Origin: Bacteroidota bacterium
GTDB taxonomy: Bacteria > Bacteroidota > Bacteroidia > Cytophagales > Cyclobacteriaceae
Length of the DNA: 64,000 nt
Direction: 5' to 3'
NCBI GenBank assembly: GCA_023417785.1
Contig: JAEZEH010000137.1
Location: 1-64,000, forward strand
Positions 15,688-24,679 of the stretch are shown piece after piece. The notes under the pieces are model-generated. The model ran no database searches, was not told the origin of the DNA, and worked only from the letters and a program-made list of their open reading frames with translations. Within the stretch, counting starts at the first letter, position 1. Each line of letters starts with the position of its first letter. Both the position numbers and the translations under genes were made by a program.

Positions 15688-18600
15688 ATGAATGCTGGAG
15701 CTGAACGGATACACACGAAGATAAAGTCATTCAAGAGGAGATATTATCTTGACATGTTCATCAGGGGGTTAATTCTCTCCCTCGCGATTTTGACGGTTTA
15801 CTTTCTGGTTGCCGCCGTAATTGAATACACCCTTTGGCTCGGTGGGTGGGCACGCTTTATTGCATTCTTCAGCTTCTTCGCAGTGGCCGGCTATTGCTTG
15901 TACAAATTTCTTAAAGAGCCACTTGGGTGGTGGCTTGCAAATAAAGGGCTTACCGAGGAACAAAGCGCCCGCCTGATAGGACAGTATATTCCCACGGTCA
16001 GAGATCGTCTGTTGAATTACGTGCAACTTGAGTCTTCGGATAACTCTCTGGCAACGGCAAGCATTCTTCAGAAGACACGCGAATTCGAACCACTGAGTTT
16101 CGAAAGTGTTATCGATCTAAAACAGAACCGAAGATACCTGAAGTATCTACTCATACCCGTATCCGTCGTTTTCATTATTTTTCTCCTTAACAAAAGCATT
16201 TTGATGCAAAGTGCCGAGCGGATTATTTTCTTCAATCGTGAATACTCCCCGGAAGCACCATTTCAGTTCAACCTGCACAACAACGAATTAAATGCTTTCT
16301 ACAACGAAGACTTTACAATCGCGTTTTCACTTGACGGAAGTGCTGTTCCGAACAATGCATATCTTATCACCAACAATCTACGACTGAAACTTCAGCCTAA
16401 CTCAAACGGGGAGTTCGCTTACACCTTTGAAAAGCTTCAAAGCCCGATGACTTTTCAGATTGAAGCCGCCGGATTTTTTTCAGATCCATATAAAGTTTCC
16501 ATGTTTAACCGCCCTGAATTGAATCAGTTCTCGGTGGAGTTAAGCTATCCGCGGTACATCCAGCGAAAGAATGAACAGCTCTTTAATTCAGGCAATCTTG
16601 AGGTCCCCGAAGGGACAGTGGTTAAGTGGCGAATTAAGGCACTGCACGCGGACCAGGTTTCAATGATGTTCGGCCGCGATAGCGCGATCGTCAACTCCCA
16701 AAAGGCTGATAAACACACGTTTACCTATGAACGGGTCCTTCTCGAGCCCGACTGGTACGAAGTCAAGTTGCGAAATGCCAGCAGTGATAATAAAGAGAAG
16801 ATTCATTATGTCGTCAATGTTATAAAAGATCAGCACCCGGGAATTGTCGTCAACAACCTGAAAGATACCGTGCTTTATAAGCGGGTCCTTCTCGGCGGAG
16901 CAGTCCGGGATGATTATGGGGTAAGTGCTCTTTCTTTGCATTACCGGCTCCGCGATAGTGACGGCAAACCCCTGGCGGCCAAAGCCATTCCGATTCAGAT
17001 TAACAGAAACCAGACGGAACAAAACTTTTTTTTCAACTGGTCAGTGGATTCTCTCGCATTAAATCCGGGGGATCAACTTGAATACTATTTGCAGGTCTGG
17101 GACAACGACGGAGTAAATGGCAGAAAATCTACGAAGTCATCGACTTATGCATTCCTGGTCCCCACAGAGGAAAGTCTAGTTACGGAGATCCGGAAGTCCG
17201 AGAATCAAACCCAGGAAAAGATTGACCAAAGCGTGGGCAAAGCATCCAAGTTGCAGGAACAAATAGAACAGGCGAGCCAGAAGTTAAAAGGCAAGCAATC
17301 ACTGAATTGGCAGGATAAGAAAATGCTAGAGGACCTCCTTCAACAGAAGCAGGACCTGAATAAAATGATAGAGGACCTGAAGGAGCAGAACAAGCTGCTG
17401 GAGCAAAAAAAGGAAACGTTCACCGAACAGGATAAGCGTATAAAGGAGAAGGCGGAGCAGATTCAAAAGCTGATGGATGAACTCCTGGATGAAGAGACGA
17501 AAAAGCTGTTTGACGAACTGCAAAGGTTACTGCGAGAGAACACAGACGTAAGTGACATTCAAAAAATACTGGACAAACTGAACCAGAATTCCGAGAATCT
17601 TGAAAAGGAGCTCGAACGCATCCATGAATTGCTAAAGCAAGCAAAGTTTGATTACCAGATAGATCAGGCGATTAAGAAGCTTGAAAGACAGATTGAGAAA
17701 CAAAAGGAAATTCTGGAAAAGACAGAGCAACTGGACCAGAAGCCAGATGGAAAATCCCGAAATGAAAAGAGCAAGCAGGATTCCAACGAAAGTAAAGAGA
17801 AGACCAGTGAGCTTGCCAGGGAGCAGGAAGAATTGATGCAGGACGTGAAGGAAAACAGCGAGCAGCTCAAGGAACTCGAGAAACTGGGTGAAGAATTGCA
17901 CAACAGCCCTGATATTCCGAAGGAAGAACAGAGTGAAGAGATTATGCAGGATCAGCAGGATAGCAAGGAGATGCTGGACCAGAACGAGCCATCCAAGTCA
18001 AAAGAGCCTCAACAGAAGGCCCTGCAGAACATGCAGGAAATGAAGGAGCAGATGGAGAGCGCCCAGAGTGGCAATTCCATTGAAATGGATATGCAAAACC
18101 TTGAGAGTCTGCGACATATCATTCACGGACTGGTGAAATTGTCTTTTGATCAGGAGGCTTTGATGAATCAATTCGGCGAGCTGACGCAAAACGATCCAAA
18201 GTTCAACACTATTGCCCAAAACCAGTTCAAGCTCAAGGACGATGTTAAAGTGCTCGAAGACAGCCTGTTATCATTGGGCAAGAAGGATCCGTTTATGGGG
18301 CCGGTTGTCACTAGGGAGGTGGGCGAGTTAAAAGATCATCTTGACAAGGTTATTGAAGCAAACAAAGAAAGGCGCCGGCCACAAGCGTCTACGGAAATGC
18401 AGGCTACCATGACGTCCATGAACAATCTTGCACTTATGCTTGACGACCATTTTGAGATGATGATGGAAATGATGGCAAAAGCCAAATCGTCGATGGGTAA
18501 GTCGAAAAACAAACAAAAAGGACAAAAGCCTAATTTAAGCCAGTTGCAGCAACAACTCAATGAACGAATTGAACAATTGAAGAACAGCGGCAAGTCCGGC

Positions 18601-19026
18601 AAGGAGCTATCTGAAGAGCTCGCTGAACTTGCGGCGGAGCAGGAGCGTATCCGGAAAGCTCTCCAACAAATGCAGGATCAGATGAAAGAAGGGGAGTCTC
18701 CTCTTCCGGGAAATCAAATCCCTGGCAAAATGGAGCAGACCGAGATGGAACTGGTCAATAAACAATTGACCGATCAACTCATAAAGCGTCAGCAGGAGAT
18801 TTTGACCCGATTACTGGATGCCGAGAAGTCAATGCGGGAACAGGACCTTGATGAGGAGCGCAAGGGTGAAACAGCTAAGGAGTACGACAAAGAAATCCCA
18901 AAGGCGTTTGAAGATTATTTGAGGCTAAAGGAAAAAGAAGTAGAATTGCTGAAAACAGTTCCTCCAAAACTATACCCTTACTATAAGAAGGAAGTAACCG
19001 ATTACTTTAAACGAATGGGCAACTAA
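15688..19026 (+). CDS. DUF4175-type giant membrane/coiled-coil protein
   Basis: The 1112-residue protein has an N-terminal membrane part with TM helices at about 25-75 and 150-170, then a beta-rich extracytoplasmic region (about 180-495). The long C-terminal half (about 500-1050) is extremely rich in E, K, Q and L and predicted to form coiled coil. This is the architecture of DUF4175 proteins. Its function is unknown; a structural or tethering role in the envelope is a reasonable inference. It starts a run of genes on the same strand: RsbW-like ATPase (17 bases downstream), ybeY, mnmG, methyltransferase and Ig-like lipoprotein. The Gln/Glu-rich repeats were checked for an internal stop or frame change and none is seen. 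Confidence 0.85.
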   Translation: MNAGAERIHTKIKSFKRRYYLDMFIRGLILSLAILTVYFLVAAVIEYTLWLGGWARFIAFFSFFAVAGYCLYKFLKEPLGWWLANKGLTEEQSARLIGQYIPTVRDRLLNYVQLESSDNSLATASILQKTREFEPLSFESVIDLKQNRRYLKYLLIPVSVVFIIFLLNKSILMQSAERIIFFNREYSPEAPFQFNLHNNELNAFYNEDFTIAFSLDGSAVPNNAYLITNNLRLKLQPNSNGEFAYTFEKLQSPMTFQIEAAGFFSDPYKVSMFNRPELNQFSVELSYPRYIQRKNEQLFNSGNLEVPEGTVVKWRIKALHADQVSMMFGRDSAIVNSQKADKHTFTYERVLLEPDWYEVKLRNASSDNKEKIHYVVNVIKDQHPGIVVNNLKDTVLYKRVLLGGAVRDDYGVSALSLHYRLRDSDGKPLAAKAIPIQINRNQTEQNFFFNWSVDSLALNPGDQLEYYLQVWDNDGVNGRKSTKSSTYAFLVPTEESLVTEIRKSENQTQEKIDQSVGKASKLQEQIEQASQKLKGKQSLNWQDKKMLEDLLQQKQDLNKMIEDLKEQNKLLEQKKETFTEQDKRIKEKAEQIQKLMDELLDEETKKLFDELQRLLRENTDVSDIQKILDKLNQNSENLEKELERIHELLKQAKFDYQIDQAIKKLERQIEKQKEILEKTEQLDQKPDGKSRNEKSKQDSNESKEKTSELAREQEELMQDVKENSEQLKELEKLGEELHNSPDIPKEEQSEEIMQDQQDSKEMLDQNEPSKSKEPQQKALQNMQEMKEQMESAQSGNSIEMDMQNLESLRHIIHGLVKLSFDQEALMNQFGELTQNDPKFNTIAQNQFKLKDDVKVLEDSLLSLGKKDPFMGPVVTREVGELKDHLDKVIEANKERRRPQASTEMQATMTSMNNLALMLDDHFEMMMEMMAKAKSSMGKSKNKQKGQKPNLSQLQQQLNERIEQLKNSGKSGKELSEELAELAAEQERIRKALQQMQDQMKEGESPLPGNQIPGKMEQTEMELVNKQLTDQLIKRQQEILTRLLDAEKSMREQDLDEERKGETAKEYDKEIPKAFEDYLRLKEKEVELLKTVPPKLYPYYKKEVTDYFKRMGN

Positions 19027-19042
19027 AAAAGCCGGCACAGGA

Positions 19043-19447
19043 ATGAATACGATAAGCATCCAGGTTCCCTCGATCAGTGAAAACATCCGTATGATTGAGA
19101 GTTTTATTGATAATGCAAAGGAACGGTTTGATTTGGACGACGATATCTACGGCAACATCATGATTGCTGTGACGGAAGCTGTCAATAATGCAATCAAGCA
19201 TGGCAATGCAAATGATCGAAGTAAGAACGTGCTATTGAGCCTTTCACTAAAGGATAGCCTTATCAAGTTTGTGGTCAAGGACGAGGGTAGCGGATTTGAT
19301 TACCAGAATCTTCCGGATCCGACTGCTCCGGAAAACATCGAAAAGATCGGTGGTCGCGGAATTTTCTTAATGAAGCACTTGTCGGATGAGGTTGAGTTCA
19401 AGGACCAGGGCCGGATCGTCGAATTGAGCTTCTATATGAATGCCTGA
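19043..19447 (+). CDS. RsbW-like serine-kinase-type ATP-binding protein
   Basis: The 134-residue protein is a stand-alone GHKL/HATPase domain. The N box is MIAVTEAVNNAIKHGN (about residues 40-55), the G1 box DEGSGFDYQNLPDP and the G2 box GGRGIFLMKHLSDEVEF. This matches RsbW/SpoIIAB anti-sigma kinases that phosphorylate STAS-domain antagonists in partner-switching pathways. No STAS or PP2C gene is adjacent. Its stop overlaps the ybeY start by one base (TGATGG), so the genes are tightly coupled. In a genome without SigB it probably controls a different target; that is inference. Confidence 0.9.
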   Translation: MNTISIQVPSISENIRMIESFIDNAKERFDLDDDIYGNIMIAVTEAVNNAIKHGNANDRSKNVLLSLSLKDSLIKFVVKDEGSGFDYQNLPDPTAPENIEKIGGRGIFLMKHLSDEVEFKDQGRIVELSFYMNA

Positions 19448-19890
19448 TGGCAGCAGTCCATTTTTTTTCTGAAGCCGTAGAATTCAAAATCTCCCATCCT
19501 CAAAAAGTTTCCCGCTGGATAAAAAACGTCATCCGGAGTGAGGGCTTCGTTCTTGGCGAACTCAACATAATTTTTTGTGGTGACGAACATCTGAGGGGTA
19601 TCAACATTGAGTATCTCAGTCACGACACGTATACAGATATTATAACGTTCGACAACTCCGATGAAGCTGGGTCTGTAGAGGGGGATATTTTCATTAGCAT
19701 TGACCGTGTTCGCGAAAACTCGACGGCGCTATTAACGTCCTTTGAACACGAACTTCACCGAGTGATCGTTCATGGGGTTTTACACTTAATGGGCTACAAA
19801 GACAAGACAAGGAAGGAAAAAGTCGAAATGCGCCAAAAAGAGGAAGCCTGCTTATCTTTACGGGATGTTCCACGTGGAACAGAGGAATAA
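19447..19890 (+). CDS. ybeY: Endoribonuclease YbeY, rRNA maturation
   Basis: YbeY is a zinc-dependent RNase needed for 16S rRNA 3'-end maturation and ribosome quality control. The 147-residue protein has LNIIFCGDEHLRGINIEYL, the YTDIITFD block and the metal-site motif HGVLHLMGYKDK (about residues 109-120). The usual third histidine after GY is replaced by K/D. A shortened or altered third ligand is something I associate with Bacteroidota homologs, so I do not read it as inactivation. The last seven codons (VPRGTEE) are encoded by the first parS palindrome at 19866-19881. It lies between the RsbW-like gene and mnmG. Confidence 0.93.
   Translation: MAAVHFFSEAVEFKISHPQKVSRWIKNVIRSEGFVLGELNIIFCGDEHLRGINIEYLSHDTYTDIITFDNSDEAGSVEGDIFISIDRVRENSTALLTSFEHELHRVIVHGVLHLMGYKDKTRKEKVEMRQKEEACLSLRDVPRGTEE
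19866..19881. other. parS centromere site 1 (ParB-binding palindrome)
   Basis: TGTTCCACGTGGAACA is a perfect 16-bp palindrome and matches the parS consensus TGTTnCACGTGnAACA. It lies inside the 3' end of ybeY. An identical copy occurs 47 bases downstream (start to start). parS sites nucleate ParB spreading for chromosome segregation and are almost always near oriC. Confidence 0.88.
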
Positions 19891-19912
19891 TCGCAGGATG
19901 TTTTCCGTCCTT

Positions 19913-19928
19913 TGTTCCACGTGGAACA
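19913..19928. other. parS centromere site 2 (ParB-binding palindrome)
   Basis: Second exact copy of TGTTCCACGTGGAACA, in the gap between ybeY and mnmG. The distance to the first site, 47 bases start to start, is about four and a half helical turns. No parA or parB gene is in the window. Confidence 0.9.
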
Positions 19929-20011
19929 TAAATGTGGAATTGTGGATGAAATTTGTGGGCAACTTTTGTGAGCGTTTTGCAACTTTTTCTAGTCAGCATT
20001 TTTTTTAAAGT

Positions 20012-21874
20012 ATGTTTCAGGTTTACGATGTAATTGTGGTGGGAGCGGGCCACGCGGGGTGTGAAGCAGCACACGCGGCCGCCCGAATGGGTTCGAAAGT
20101 GTTGATGGTTACCATGAATATGAATACCATCGCTCAAATGTCCTGTAATCCCGCCATGGGAGGCGTTGCAAAAGGCCAGATTGTCCGGGAAATTGACGCA
20201 TTGGGTGGTGCCTCAGGAATTGTTTCCGACCGGTCCATGATCCAATTCCGTATGCTCAATCGGTCAAAAGGGCCGGCAATGTGGTCGCCCAGAACCCAAA
20301 ATGACCGAATGCGCTTTTCCGAAGAGTGGCGGAACATCCTCGAGCAAACGCCAAACGTAGATTTCTGGCAGGAAATGGCGAGGGAAATAATCGTCGAAGG
20401 TGGTCGGGCGCGCGGCATTAAAACAACCCTGGGCTTGGAAATAAGGTCCAAGACGGTTGTCCTGACCAATGGCACGTTTCTAAACGGGAAAATCCACATC
20501 GGGGAAAAAAACTTTGGTGGCGGCAGAACCGGTGAAGGAGCAGCCACTGGCCTTACGGAACAGCTGATAACCTTAGGGTTTGAGTCCGGCCGCATGAAAA
20601 CAGGAACCCCACCACGCGTCGACGGCCGATCTCTGGACTATTCGAAGATGGAAGAACAACCGGGAGACGACCACCCTGGGAAATTTTCGTACTCTGCTAC
20701 CAGGCCACTGTCGAAACAGGTGAGCTGCTGGATAACTTATACAAACGAAAAGGTTCATCATGAACTCCAGAAGGGCTTCGACAAATCACCGATGTTCCAG
20801 GGCCGAATCAAAGGGCTTGGCCCAAGGTATTGCCCGTCTATTGAAGATAAAATTAACCGCTTTGCAGAGAGAGACCGACACCAGATTTTCGTAGAACCTG
20901 AAGGCTGGAACACCGTCGAAATCTATGTCAATGGCTTTTCAACCTCCCTTCCCGAAGATATCCAGTATCAGGCTCTCACAAAGATACCTGGATTTGAAAA
21001 CGCGAAAATGTTCCGTCCGGGCTATGCGATTGAGTACGACTACTTTCCACCGACCCAGCTCAAACCCTCCCTGGAAACACATAAGCTCGAAAATCTCTTC
21101 TTTGCCGGCCAAATCAATGGAACAACGGGTTATGAGGAAGCAGCTTGCCAGGGACTTATGGCAGGAATCAATGCTCATCACAAAGCTCATGATATTGAAG
21201 CCCTTGTCCTCAAACGAAGCGAAGCCTATATCGGCGTGCTCATTGATGACCTGGTAAACAAAGGCACCCAGGAACCTTACCGTATGTTTACCTCGCGGGC
21301 AGAATATCGCATTCTACTCCGCCAGGATAACGCTGACCTCCGATTGACCCCAATCGGTCATAAGATCGGGCTGGCCACTGAAGATAGAATGAATGCTTTG
21401 CAGCAAAAGAAAAATGCAATCGACAGTCTAACTTCCTGGCTGACGAAAAATCGCGTCGATCCTGACCAGGTCAATGACGGCTTAACGGCCTTGTCCACAT
21501 CCCCCATTCGTGAAAAAACAAACCTGGCCCATTTAATCAAACGCCCCGAAATCGGCATGAATGAACTGAGGCAACTTCATCCTAATATAGCCTCTGAACT
21601 GGACGCATATTCCAATGACGAAAAAGAACAGGCGGAAATCCAAATCAAATACGAAAGCTATATTGATCGGGAGCAAAAGCTCGCCGAAAAAATCGGTTCC
21701 CTGGATTCATTCTTCATAAAAACCGATTTCGACTATGATCGCGTTAAAGCCCTCTCCTCAGAAGCACGCGAAAAACTCAAAAAGATCAGACCTGAAACAC
21801 TCGGACAGGCAACCCGGATTAGCGGTGTTTCACCAGCTGACGTATCTGTTTTATCAATCTATTTGGGTAAATGA
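20012..21874 (+). CDS. mnmG: tRNA uridine-5-carboxymethylaminomethyl modification enzyme MnmG (GidA)
   Basis: MnmG, with MnmE, installs the cmnm5 group at U34 of certain tRNAs, using FAD, NADH and methylenetetrahydrofolate. The 620-residue protein begins with the FAD-binding motif VVGAGHAGCEAAHAAARMG (about residues 9-27). It contains SCNPAMGGVAKGQIVREID, the family signature blocks GTFLNGKIHIGE and GRMKTGTPPRVDGR, and CPSIEDKINRFAERDRH. It ends with the helical C-terminal domain (TLGQATRISGVSPADVSVL) that contacts MnmE and tRNA. Length is normal. In many bacteria mnmG sits beside oriC or the par locus, which agrees with the two parS sites directly upstream. It overlaps the next gene by four bases. 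Confidence 0.98.
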   Translation: MFQVYDVIVVGAGHAGCEAAHAAARMGSKVLMVTMNMNTIAQMSCNPAMGGVAKGQIVREIDALGGASGIVSDRSMIQFRMLNRSKGPAMWSPRTQNDRMRFSEEWRNILEQTPNVDFWQEMAREIIVEGGRARGIKTTLGLEIRSKTVVLTNGTFLNGKIHIGEKNFGGGRTGEGAATGLTEQLITLGFESGRMKTGTPPRVDGRSLDYSKMEEQPGDDHPGKFSYSATRPLSKQVSCWITYTNEKVHHELQKGFDKSPMFQGRIKGLGPRYCPSIEDKINRFAERDRHQIFVEPEGWNTVEIYVNGFSTSLPEDIQYQALTKIPGFENAKMFRPGYAIEYDYFPPTQLKPSLETHKLENLFFAGQINGTTGYEEAACQGLMAGINAHHKAHDIEALVLKRSEAYIGVLIDDLVNKGTQEPYRMFTSRAEYRILLRQDNADLRLTPIGHKIGLATEDRMNALQQKKNAIDSLTSWLTKNRVDPDQVNDGLTALSTSPIREKTNLAHLIKRPEIGMNELRQLHPNIASELDAYSNDEKEQAEIQIKYESYIDREQKLAEKIGSLDSFFIKTDFDYDRVKALSSEAREKLKKIRPETLGQATRISGVSPADVSVLSIYLGK

Positions 21875-22755
21875 TTCATATCAACACTTGCCCAGTCTGT
21901 GACGGCACGACCTTCGCACCTTATATCACTACCCAGGACTATTCTGTAAGTCAGGAAAGTTTCACAATTAAACAATGCAAATCCTGTCACTTTCTAATTA
22001 CCTCACCACGGCCCTCAGACGATCAGCTTGGCCGGTATTATCAATCCGATAACTATATCTCCCATGCCGACCGACCCAGGACCATGGTAGACCGCATCTA
22101 CTGGCTCGCGAGACAAATCGCCCTCCGAACAAAATATAACCTTGTCCAGCAAACCAGTCCTAAGACACTACTCGATTACGGGTGTGGAACCGGAACCTTC
22201 CTATCATATTGCCAAACGCGAGGGATGGCGGTCACCGGTGTCGAACCGTCGGCCCAGGCGCGCGAAATCGCAGCAGGCAAAATCACTCCCAGCCAGGTTC
22301 ATGAAAGCATCACTCCGCTCACGGGCACATATGACATTATAACGCTGTGGCACGTACTCGAGCATGTGCCAGAGCTGAACAATACGATTACACAATTAAA
22401 GAAAGTTCTTCAGTCAGATGGCACTTTGGTGATCGCCGTTCCTAACGTAACAACTTGGGAATCAACCATATACAAGACGCATTGGGCCGCCTTCGATGTC
22501 CCCAGACACCTTTGGCACTTCAACAAAAACACAATAACGCAGCTGTTTCAACGTCATGAAATGACCCTGACACAAATAAAACCCATGAGACTCGACTCAT
22601 TTTACGTCAGCTTATTGAGCGAAAAATATAGGAGACCACACAATATGGTCCCTTTTGGAATGATTAATGCCGCAAAAAATGGTTTAATATCAAACCTTAA
22701 GGCCCGAAAAACGGGAGCATACTCAAGCTTAATCTATATTTTTCAACATGCGTAA
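21871..22755 (+). CDS. Class I SAM-dependent methyltransferase with N-terminal zinc-ribbon-like segment
   Basis: The 294-residue protein has an N-terminal cysteine motif, CPVCDG...CKSCHF (two CxxC pairs, about residues 7-36). A typical methyltransferase core follows, with motif I LLDYGCGTGTFLSY, ITLWHVLEHVPE (post-II/IV region) and VIAVPNVTTWES. The combined pattern resembles Methyltransf_23 enzymes often found with sugar or lipid modification. The 'HLWHFNKNTI' block and CxxC head are typical of that group. It overlaps mnmG by ATGA and the next gene by eight bases, so it is part of one transcript. Substrate unknown. Confidence 0.88.
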   Translation: MIHINTCPVCDGTTFAPYITTQDYSVSQESFTIKQCKSCHFLITSPRPSDDQLGRYYQSDNYISHADRPRTMVDRIYWLARQIALRTKYNLVQQTSPKTLLDYGCGTGTFLSYCQTRGMAVTGVEPSAQAREIAAGKITPSQVHESITPLTGTYDIITLWHVLEHVPELNNTITQLKKVLQSDGTLVIAVPNVTTWESTIYKTHWAAFDVPRHLWHFNKNTITQLFQRHEMTLTQIKPMRLDSFYVSLLSEKYRRPHNMVPFGMINAAKNGLISNLKARKTGAYSSLIYIFQHA

Positions 22756-24421
22756 CGTGTCCCTCCTGATTGCTCTCGCAATACTCATTGGTATTTTCTC
22801 CTGCGCAAAACAGACCGCTCCTACTGGTGGACCCAGAGATACCATTCCCCCGGGACTAGTAAGCTCAAACCCGCCAAAAGGCGCATTGAATGTGAAATCC
22901 AAAACGATTGAGTTGGAACTCTCCGAGCTCATAGCGCTAGCTAACCCGAAAGAACAAATTATTATAACCCCCGACATCGGTAAGAAATACGAAATCACCG
23001 CCCGAAAGAAACGTGTAGTCATCACCCTGGAACAAGATCTGCAACCAAATACAACTTACACATTTAACTTCCGGGATGCCATTCAAGACCTCACTGAGAA
23101 AAATCCAGCCGTAAACCTGAAACTCGCATTCAGTACCGGTACATATATAGACAGTCTCCAGATTGCCGGGACAGTAAAACATCTCATCCAAAACAAAGAA
23201 ATCAAGGACGCAACGGTCGCCCTATATGAGTCAGACACATTCAACATCTTCCAACACAAACCTGTTTACATAACAAAAACCAACGATAAGGGCGAATTTC
23301 AGTTCGAGAACCTCAAGAATGGAATCTTTTATCTCTATGCCTTCGAGGATCGCAACAGAAATCTTCTCGTAGACAGCCGGAATGAAAACTACGGCTTCTT
23401 ACGCGATTCAATAAACCTAAATGAGAATCAAACAAAGGTCGAAGTAAAATTGATTCGCCTCGATGCAAGACCGTTAAAGCTAATGAGCGCCCGCCCATTT
23501 AATACGTATTATAACATACGAACATCAAAAGGGCTGAACAGCTACACGCTGAAAGCCCACAATAACGACAGTTTATACTCTACCTACGGCGAAGACCGCG
23601 GCAACGTCCGCGTATATAATACATTCGAAAACCTGGACAGCATTGCAGTAAACTTCACCGGGATCGACAGTCTTTTGAACCAAAAGGATACCACCATCTA
23701 CGTGAAATTCCTCGACCGCAAATCAACTCCCGAACAATTCAATTTCACCGTAGAAAACACTCAAGTCATTGCCCGCAACGGTGCCACCAAAATCATTGCC
23801 CGATCAAACAAACCTATCGCCTACATCAATTACGACAGTATATACATTGCACTCGACTCAACGACAAGCATACCAATCATCGAAGATGACATCCGAATAC
23901 AACCACAAACCGGCCGAATCACCATCACCAAAACCATCGCACGAGACTATTTTAACAACGAAACCCAAGCCTTATCGGAACCACGCCCTGGCGGAAAGCC
24001 AGCAGCCAATACCACAGAACCAGTTCTATACTTCGGAAAGTCTGCATTCATCTCAGTAGAACTCGATTCTTCCCAACAAACTCAGCAACCGCTGAAACCC
24101 CTACTTTTCGAAGACACAGGTATCATTATAGCAGAAGTTAAAACCTCTGAACCAAACTACCTTATTCAATTGACCAATAAAGCCGCTGAGGTCATCCAGA
24201 CCTTTGCAAATCACGCAAAAGTCTCCTTCACAGATCTTCCTCCAGGAGAGTACTATCTGCGACTCGTTATTGACCGAAACCGTGACGGCCAATGGTCCCC
24301 GGGAAACTTCTTCAAGCGTCAGGAACCAGAACCGATAGTCTTCTATATGAATGAAAAAAAAATCTCCGCGGTAAACCTCAAAGCAAACTTTGAGCTTGGA
24401 CCTTTGTTGATAACGTACTGA
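22748..24421 (+). CDS. Ig-like (Big_5) domain lipoprotein
   Basis: The 557-residue protein has a lipoprotein signal ending IFSC (Cys19), then an N-terminal bacterial Ig-like domain of the Big_5 kind: PPGLVSSNPPKGALNV, ITPDIGKKYEI and LQPNTTYTFNF (about residues 38-135). Carboxypeptidase-regulatory-like beta segments follow (TNDKGEFQFENLKNGIFYLYAFED). The C-terminus ends with GEYYLRLVIDRNRDGQWSPGNF, a repeat of that style. Such lipoproteins are common in Bacteroidota and are thought to be surface or periplasmic; no enzyme activity is known. It overlaps the methyltransferase by eight bases and ends the mnmG gene run. An intergenic region with DnaA-box-like sites follows. Confidence 0.88.
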   Translation: MRNVSLLIALAILIGIFSCAKQTAPTGGPRDTIPPGLVSSNPPKGALNVKSKTIELELSELIALANPKEQIIITPDIGKKYEITARKKRVVITLEQDLQPNTTYTFNFRDAIQDLTEKNPAVNLKLAFSTGTYIDSLQIAGTVKHLIQNKEIKDATVALYESDTFNIFQHKPVYITKTNDKGEFQFENLKNGIFYLYAFEDRNRNLLVDSRNENYGFLRDSINLNENQTKVEVKLIRLDARPLKLMSARPFNTYYNIRTSKGLNSYTLKAHNNDSLYSTYGEDRGNVRVYNTFENLDSIAVNFTGIDSLLNQKDTTIYVKFLDRKSTPEQFNFTVENTQVIARNGATKIIARSNKPIAYINYDSIYIALDSTTSIPIIEDDIRIQPQTGRITITKTIARDYFNNETQALSEPRPGGKPAANTTEPVLYFGKSAFISVELDSSQQTQQPLKPLLFEDTGIIIAEVKTSEPNYLIQLTNKAAEVIQTFANHAKVSFTDLPPGEYYLRLVIDRNRDGQWSPGNFFKRQEPEPIVFYMNEKKISAVNLKANFELGPLLITY

Positions 24422-24679
24422 CAACATGTTAACAAGTGTTCACAACCTCCGTCTGCATGGCATCAAATTAGAACAAATAAACATTTGCCCCAGTTAATGT
24501 GGAGAGGTATGGGTTTACCCACATTCGATAACATCAAACTTTTTCCACGACGAAACCATCAACACGAAAAAAGATTGTGAATAAATCACTAACTTATTGG
24601 TTCCAACCAGCTTAACAAGGTCGATTACTCAACAATCATTCAACAACGCAAAACCAGCAGTAGTACTCCACATTTCCAC
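24422..24679. other. AT-rich intergenic region with DnaA-box cluster, candidate replication origin
   Basis: No gene is seen in these 258 bases. They hold one exact DnaA box on the minus strand (TGTGAATAA, 24576-24584). One-mismatch boxes (against TTWTnCACA) occur at 24515-24523 (TTACCCACA), 24541-24549 (TTTTCCACG) and 24672-24680 (ATTTCCACA). An inverted repeat AATGTGG/CCACATT lies at 24496-24525. A (TA)8 tract lies just beyond the region, at 24698-24714. The parS pair is 4.5 kb to the left. The origin role is inference. Confidence 0.4.

Noticed and set aside
17000..18900. Repeat-like Gln/Glu/Lys-rich DNA in the DUF4175 gene
   Set aside because: Reflects coiled-coil codon bias; no exact direct repeats that would suggest a mobile or CRISPR element.
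20134..20595. 153-residue antisense frame inside mnmG
   Set aside because: Shadow of the highly conserved MnmG coding region, with no independent support.
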